Of a stretch of 36,304 nucleotides of DNA, positions 32,885-36,304 are shown piece by piece. Made by a program: the position numbers and the translations under genes. Location of the stretch: the NCBI GenBank assembly GCA_014382685.1, contig JACNJG010000051.1:1-36304 (forward strand). The letters are read 5' to 3'. Source of the stretch: Candidatus Cloacimonadota bacterium. Lineage in GTDB: Bacteria; Cloacimonadota; Cloacimonadia; JGIOTU-2. Under the pieces are notes generated by a model. The model was given only the letters and a program-made list of their open reading frames with translations, was not told the DNA's origin and did not search any database. Numbering within the stretch: the first letter of the stretch is position 1; each line of letters begins with the position of its first letter.

Positions 32885-33603
32885 GACATCGCAAAAAAGG
32901 CACAACATCATTTGGCAGACTATTAGGACAGAAAAAAGCTCTTTTGAATAATCTCGTTAAAGCACTTCTGCAAAATGAGAGAATTGAAACTACTCTTACC
33001 CGTGCAAAAGAAACAGGACGTCTTTCAGAAAAACTGATCACATACGGAAAAAAAGGTACTGTTCATGCACGCAGGCAAGCATATAAAATTCTAAAAAATA
33101 GAGATCTGGTAAAAAAACTCTTTGATGAAATAGCCCCAAAGTATAAAAGCAGAAATGGCGGTTATACTCGAGTAATTAAAACCGGTTTCCGTATTGGTGA
33201 CGCAGCTCCCACAGCTATTGTCGAATTTGTAGAAGAAGAAATTACTGACAAGAAGAAAAAGAAATCAAAAACTGATAAACCGAAAACATCAAAGAAACCT
33301 GCTGTAGAGAAGAAAAAGCAAGAGAAACCAAAAGCTAAAGCTGAGAAAAAAGAAGAAGTTAAAGTTGAGATTGAAAAGGAACCGGAAACTGAAGAGGAGC
33401 AGGAAGATCTTGAAGAGAGCAAAGAAGAAGTTGAAGAAGCGCTGAATGAGGGAGTCGTAGAAGAAGTTCCGGCAGAAAAAGAAGTAGAAACAGCCGAAGA
33501 AAAAGCTGAAGAGGAAAAGAAGGAAGAACCTGAACCTGAGAAGGAAACTGAAACTCTGAAAGAAAAAAAACCTGAAGAATCAGTTAAAAAAGAAAAATCT
33601 TAA
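32881..33603 (+). CDS. rplQ: 50S ribosomal protein L17 with long Lys/Glu-rich C-terminal extension
   Basis: Residues 1-118 form a complete L17 (MRHRKKGTTSFGRLLGQKKA, RIETTLTRAKE, NGGYTRVIKTGFRIGDAAP). Residues 119-240 add a low-complexity tail: first Lys/Pro/Ala-rich (about 123-158), then strongly acidic Glu-rich (about 159-215), ending in a mixed Lys/Glu part. No domain is recognised in the tail. Most L17 proteins stop at about 115-130 residues. The reading frame has no break and the stop lies just before the terminator region, so the tail seems real. It is probably disordered. Confidence 0.96.
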   Translation: MRHRKKGTTSFGRLLGQKKALLNNLVKALLQNERIETTLTRAKETGRLSEKLITYGKKGTVHARRQAYKILKNRDLVKKLFDEIAPKYKSRNGGYTRVIKTGFRIGDAAPTAIVEFVEEEITDKKKKKSKTDKPKTSKKPAVEKKKQEKPKAKAEKKEEVKVEIEKEPETEEEQEDLEESKEEVEEALNEGVVEEVPAEKEVETAEEKAEEEKKEEPEPEKETETLKEKKPEESVKKEKS

Positions 33604-33631
33604 TGATTAATTTTATATAAAGTTTCCCCCC

Positions 33632-33657
33632 TTAAAGCGGTAGTAATATCGCTTTAA
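33632..33657 (+). promoter_or_regulatory. Hairpin in the 3' trailer of the ribosomal operon
   Basis: TTAAAGCG (33632-33639) and CGCTTTAA (33650-33657) are perfect complements around a ten-base loop. It lies 28 bases after the rplQ stop and nine bases before the terminator stem. It lacks a T-run, so it may protect the mRNA end or form part of a 3'-derived RNA. Confidence 0.5.
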
Positions 33658-33666
33658 AGACCTCCT

Positions 33667-33706
33667 CAGCCTAGGTGGCCTCCCCTCTGCCTGGGCTGTT
33701 TGTTTT
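33667..33706 (+). terminator. Rho-independent terminator after rplQ
   Basis: CAGCCTAGG (33667-33675) pairs with CCTGGGCTG (33690-33698), nine pairs including one G-T, around a 14-base C-rich loop. It is followed by TTTGTTTT (33699-33706). It is the first convincing intrinsic terminator after the tRNA-tuf start and marks the end of the long ribosomal run. Confidence 0.75.
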
Positions 33707-33745
33707 GGTGCAAAAAAGTAAAAATATTCATATGTAGGAGTGACA

Positions 33746-33952
33746 ATGCAAGGAAAATGGATATGTCCGAAGTGCAAAAACACAGAATATGAAACCGACC
33801 AGTTCCAGGCAACAGGTGGAACTTTCACAAAATTGTTTAATGTACAGTGCAAAAAATTTACCACCGTCACCTGTACGCGGTGCAAATATACTGAGATATA
33901 TAAAGCTACAACGAGTTCTTTAATTAATATCTTTGATTTCTTCACGAATTAG
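33746..33952 (+). CDS. Small zinc-ribbon protein, COG3478/YpzJ type
   Basis: The 68-residue protein has a zinc ribbon with C7, C10, C43 and C46, and the family segment ATGGTFTKLFNVQCKKFTTVTC. It matches the conserved 'nucleic-acid-binding Zn-ribbon' family (COG3478, B. subtilis YpzJ) as I remember it; its function is unknown. I chose ATG 33746, with TAGGAG five bases upstream, over a GTG at 33740 that lies within that site. It follows the operon terminator, so it probably has its own promoter. Confidence 0.85.
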   Translation: MQGKWICPKCKNTEYETDQFQATGGTFTKLFNVQCKKFTTVTCTRCKYTEIYKATTSSLINIFDFFTN

Positions 33953-34005
33953 AGTTCATCTGCTAAGACATTCAGGCGAATCTATGTACTATTAGAATCA
34001 TAATG

Positions 34006-34053
34006 GGACGCAGATGAACGCTGATGTTACTGATAACCGCTGATAAAGACTAT
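34006..34053 (+). repeat. Left arm of an imperfect inverted repeat around the GxxExxY gene
   Basis: It begins with GGACGCAGA (34006-34014), an exact complement of 34584-34592. In an ungapped alignment the next 39 bases match the inverted right arm at about 24 positions. Within the arm, CGCTGAT occurs at 34019-34025 and 34038-34044 with a CTGAT between. Some similarity continues about ten bases outward. The arm lies between the zinc-ribbon gene and the GxxExxY start. Confidence 0.7.
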
Positions 34054-34077
34054 AAAATAGAAAATATATAGGGCAAG

Positions 34078-34512
34078 ATGAATATGGAATATAAATTTTC
34101 GGATTTAACGAAAAATATCATTCATTGTTTTTACAAAGTTTATAACAAGCTTGGTTATGGATTTCTTGAGAAGGTGTATGAGAATTCATTGAAATTCGAG
34201 CTCGAGTCAAAAAACTATAAAGTTGAATCACAGAAGCCTATCAAGGTGTATTATCGGGAACAACTTGTTGGTGAGTATTTTGCTGATTTAGTTGTTGACG
34301 ACAAGATTATCATTGAATTAAAAGCAAATAAATTCCTTAGTCCCGAAGATGATGCTCAAATTCTAAATTATCTCAAAGCTACAAAATACGAGATAGGTTT
34401 AATCCTGAATTTCGGAATAAAACCAGAAATAAGAAGAAAAATTTACTCACTCCCAGAAAAGCAAAAAAATATTCGAACTCATATAAAGGTTGATTTAACT
34501 GATATACACTGA
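34078..34512 (+). CDS. GxxExxY family protein, PD-(D/E)XK nuclease-like
   Basis: The 144-residue protein carries the family-naming motif GFLEKVY (G28, E31, Y34). A nuclease-like core follows: D70 in EYFADLVVDD and E80-L-K82 in IIIELKANKF, consistent with a PD-(D/E)XK fold. The family is widespread, often multicopy, and of unknown function. The last codons (DLTDIH) are formed from CTGAT repeats that belong to the flanking repeat region. The ribosome-binding site is poor. It sits alone between inverted-repeat arms and is convergent with ppx. Confidence 0.88.
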   Translation: MNMEYKFSDLTKNIIHCFYKVYNKLGYGFLEKVYENSLKFELESKNYKVESQKPIKVYYREQLVGEYFADLVVDDKIIIELKANKFLSPEDDAQILNYLKATKYEIGLILNFGIKPEIRRKIYSLPEKQKNIRTHIKVDLTDIH

Positions 34513-34544
34513 TTTACATATAAAATGAAATTGAAAGTTACATT

Positions 34545-34592
34545 AAAATCTATATCTGCGATAATCAGCTTAATCTGTGTGGGTCTGCGTCC
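34545..34592 (+). repeat. Right arm of an imperfect inverted repeat around the GxxExxY gene
   Basis: It ends with TCTGCGTCC (34584-34592), the exact complement of the start of the left arm. Inward it reads back through AATCTGTG, ATCAGC and CTGCGAT blocks matching the left arm's CTGAT-type units. It lies 32 bases after the GxxExxY stop and 17 bases before the 3' end of the oppositely oriented ppx gene. Confidence 0.7.
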
Positions 34593-34609
34593 TATTAAAA
34601 TCTTGCGAA

Positions 34610-35503
34610 TTAAAAACTCTCAATATCCTGCAAAATTCCGAACTGTAAACCGAGATCACTCACAAAGATCCTATCAATCTTAAGATAAGAAAAAATACAT
34701 TCAAGAAGTATAGTTCCTGACAACAACACATCAGATCGATGGGGATCAAAGGGAATTAATTTTTCTATCTCATCATAGGATAGTATCTGCCAAACTGATT
34801 TGAAATATTCAACATCCTGTAGCGTGAGGATTTGCTTGTGCACTTTGTCCGAATCCCAAACTTTTAATCCCTGTTTTACCGCAACGAGATTCGTCACTGT
34901 ACCGCCCACACCGACAACCTCAAATGAAGAGGGGACATGTTCCTGGATTTCGGACTGTGCTAGTATATCCTGACAAAAAGCATATTTTTCTTTATCAGAT
35001 TCGAAAAGGTTATTCAATCTTCGAACACCCATTTTCAAGCTTGTTGAATAGCTTATATCACCGTATTTAACAACAATAAATTCCGTACTGCCACCGCCAA
35101 TATCAAAAATAATGAGATTTTCATATTCATCAAACTCGTATATGTTTGCAAGATAGATATAGTAGATCTCCTGTTCTTCTGAAAGAATATGATACTTCAG
35201 ATCATAATTGAATCGGAGCCAGTTGGAAAGATGGGAAATGTTTTTCGCTTCTCGGGAAGCAGAAGTACCTGTTATGATAATTTTATTTGAATCGTAACGT
35301 CTGGATGTGAGGATAAAATTCTTAAGAATTGCTTTTGCTTTTTTAATTCCATCATTTGTTAGAAAACCATTCTTCATACCTTTTCCCAGCGAAGAAGTCT
35401 GTGCATCACGATGAAGAACTTTCCATGAATTGTGTGCTTTCTCAGCGATGAGTAACAGAATTGAATTAGTTCCTACATCTATGACAGAACAGATGGTTTT
35501 CAT
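34610..35503 (-). CDS. Ppx/GppA family phosphatase, short form
   Basis: The 297-residue protein of the ASKHA fold has the phosphate-1 motif SVIDVGTNS near the N terminus, GTSASREAKN, ILSEEQE (with the catalytic-glutamate region at about 109-112) and the phosphate-2 motif DIGGGSTEF (134-142). Near the C terminus is SDLGLQFGIL. It hydrolyses polyphosphate and/or pppGpp; the short form without a C-terminal HD domain cannot be assigned to Ppx or GppA by sequence reading. It is only seven bases downstream of ispG and probably co-transcribed. Confidence 0.93.
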   Translation of the reverse strand: MKTICSVIDVGTNSILLLIAEKAHNSWKVLHRDAQTSSLGKGMKNGFLTNDGIKKAKAILKNFILTSRRYDSNKIIITGTSASREAKNISHLSNWLRFNYDLKYHILSEEQEIYYIYLANIYEFDEYENLIIFDIGGGSTEFIVVKYGDISYSTSLKMGVRRLNNLFESDKEKYAFCQDILAQSEIQEHVPSSFEVVGVGGTVTNLVAVKQGLKVWDSDKVHKQILTLQDVEYFKSVWQILSYDEIEKLIPFDPHRSDVLLSGTILLECIFSYLKIDRIFVSDLGLQFGILQDIESF

Positions 35504-35510
35504 TGAGGAA

Positions 35511-36304
35511 TTATAATATTGTGTTTATTTCTTTGAGCAATTCAGCTACGATCTGCTCCTCAGGAATTTTTCTGATTATTTTTCCCTTTTTGAAAAGCAC
35601 TGCCAGTCCTTTACCACCTGCAATGCCAACATCTGCTTCCTCTGCTTCACCGGGTCCATTAACTACACAGCCCATAACTGCAATTGAAATATTTTTTTTG
35701 ATCTGCAATTTCTGAACTTCTTTTTCCACTTCCTTTGCAATGCTGATGATATCGATCTCAGTTCTTCCACAGGTTGGGCACACAATTATGTGCGGACCTT
35801 TCCGTAGATCGAGAGCACGAAGAAGTTCCAAACCGACTTTCACTTCTTCAACAGGATCATCAGCCAGCGATACACGTATAGTGTCTCCGATCCCTTCTGC
35901 AAGTAGTGTTCCGATGCCAATTGAAGAACGAATCGTGCCTGAGAAAGCCGTACCGGCTTCTGTAACGCCGAGATGTAATGGGAAGTCACACTTCTCGCTG
36001 ATCTTTCTGTACGCAGATATAGTTAATGGAACTGATGATGCTTTTAATGAGAGTTTAATATTATAAAAATTTTGTGATTCAAAAAAGCGAACATGCCGGA
36101 GAGCACTTTCCACAAGTGCGTCAGCAGTCACGCCATATTTCTTTTTTATATCTTTTTCAAGCGAACCGGCATTAACACCAATACGGATTGGAATATGTGC
36201 CTGCTTTGCTGCATCGATAACCATTCTTACATTTGATGTATCTCCAATATTTCCGGGATTGATACGAATTCCATTAACGCCTTTTTCGATTGCTTTGATC
36301 GCCA
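35511..36304 (-). CDS. ispG: 4-hydroxy-3-methylbut-2-enyl diphosphate synthase IspG, 5' part outside window
   Basis: The frame stays open to the right edge, so the start lies beyond the window; 264 residues are visible. The visible part begins AIKAIEKGVNGIRINPGNIG, characteristic of the TIM-barrel half. It ends with the iron-sulfur domain: CPTCGRTEID and MGCVVNGPGEAEEAD hold the three cysteines and the glutamate that bind the 4Fe-4S cluster. IspG (GcpE) makes HMBPP from MEcPP in the MEP isoprenoid pathway. The apparent ATG at 36224 is internal. Confidence 0.96.
   Translation of the reverse strand, partial: AIKAIEKGVNGIRINPGNIGDTSNVRMVIDAAKQAHIPIRIGVNAGSLEKDIKKKYGVTADALVESALRHVRFFESQNFYNIKLSLKASSVPLTISAYRKISEKCDFPLHLGVTEAGTAFSGTIRSSIGIGTLLAEGIGDTIRVSLADDPVEEVKVGLELLRALDLRKGPHIIVCPTCGRTEIDIISIAKEVEKEVQKLQIKKNISIAVMGCVVNGPGEAEEADVGIAGGKGLAVLFKKGKIIRKIPEEQIVAELLKEINTIL

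Noticed and set aside
33162..33422. Opposite-strand Ser/Phe-rich open frame over the L17 tail
   Set aside because: It is the expected antisense shadow of Lys/Glu-rich coding (CTT/TTC-rich complement).
33613..33945. Opposite-strand 110-codon open frame over the terminator and zinc-ribbon gene
   Set aside because: It covers the terminator hairpins antisense, has no ribosome-binding site and no recognisable motif, and the forward-strand zinc-ribbon family match explains the region.
34006..34592. CRISPR array based on the CTGAT-type repeats
   Set aside because: Units are only 5-7 bases, spacing is about 9-10 bases, and no repeat-spacer structure or cas gene is present.
36067..36224. ATG 36224 as the ispG start
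   Set aside because: The frame continues upstream to the window edge with conserved IspG sequence (GVNGIRINPGNIG), so this ATG is internal.

Overview
This is a compact, AT-rich bacterial chromosomal segment dominated by one long, same-strand run of informational genes. The gene order, protein lengths and motifs identify almost every gene. The source looks like a diderm bacterium of the FCB type or a related candidate phylum. Cloacimonadota is my best guess, judged only from the feel of EF-Tu, RpoB and L2 and from the low GC; no 16S gene is present to settle it.

Layout. Positions 1-147 hold the end of an unidentified gene. Then come rsmD (16S rRNA methyltransferase) and cysS, which overlap by four bases. 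From about 2297 an A/T-rich tandem repeat and a TTGACA box precede tRNA-Thr(TGT), tRNA-Tyr(GTA), tRNA-Gly(TCC), tRNA-Thr(GGT) and tuf. Next are rpmG, tRNA-Trp(CCA), secE, nusG, rplKAJL and rpoBC. This block runs straight into the str genes (rpsL, rpsG, fusA), the S10 genes (rpsJ to rpsQ), the spc genes (rplN to secY, adk, map, infA, rpmJ) and the alpha genes (rpsM, rpsK, rpsD, rpoA, rplQ). Gaps are mostly under 40 bases, with many stop/start overlaps, and the first convincing terminator lies after rplQ (33667-33706). Translation, transcription, secretion, nucleotide supply (adk) and N-terminal processing (map) are therefore encoded in one about 31 kb block.

After the terminator the character changes: a small zinc-ribbon protein (COG3478/YpzJ type), then a GxxExxY-family gene with a PD-(D/E)XK nuclease signature set between imperfect inverted repeats of about 48 bp. 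On the opposite strand are ppx/gppA and the 3' part of ispG (isoprenoid synthesis), which runs off the window end.

The most notable points are: the inverted-repeat-bounded GxxExxY unit, which looks like a mobile cassette; an L17 with an extra about 120-residue Lys/Glu-rich tail; an EF-G whose domain IV tip lacks the usual histidine; the absence of tuf from the str block; hairpins in the rplL-rpoB and rpoB-rpoC junctions; and a C-rich transcript end after rplQ with an anti-Shine-Dalgarno-like CCTCCT.
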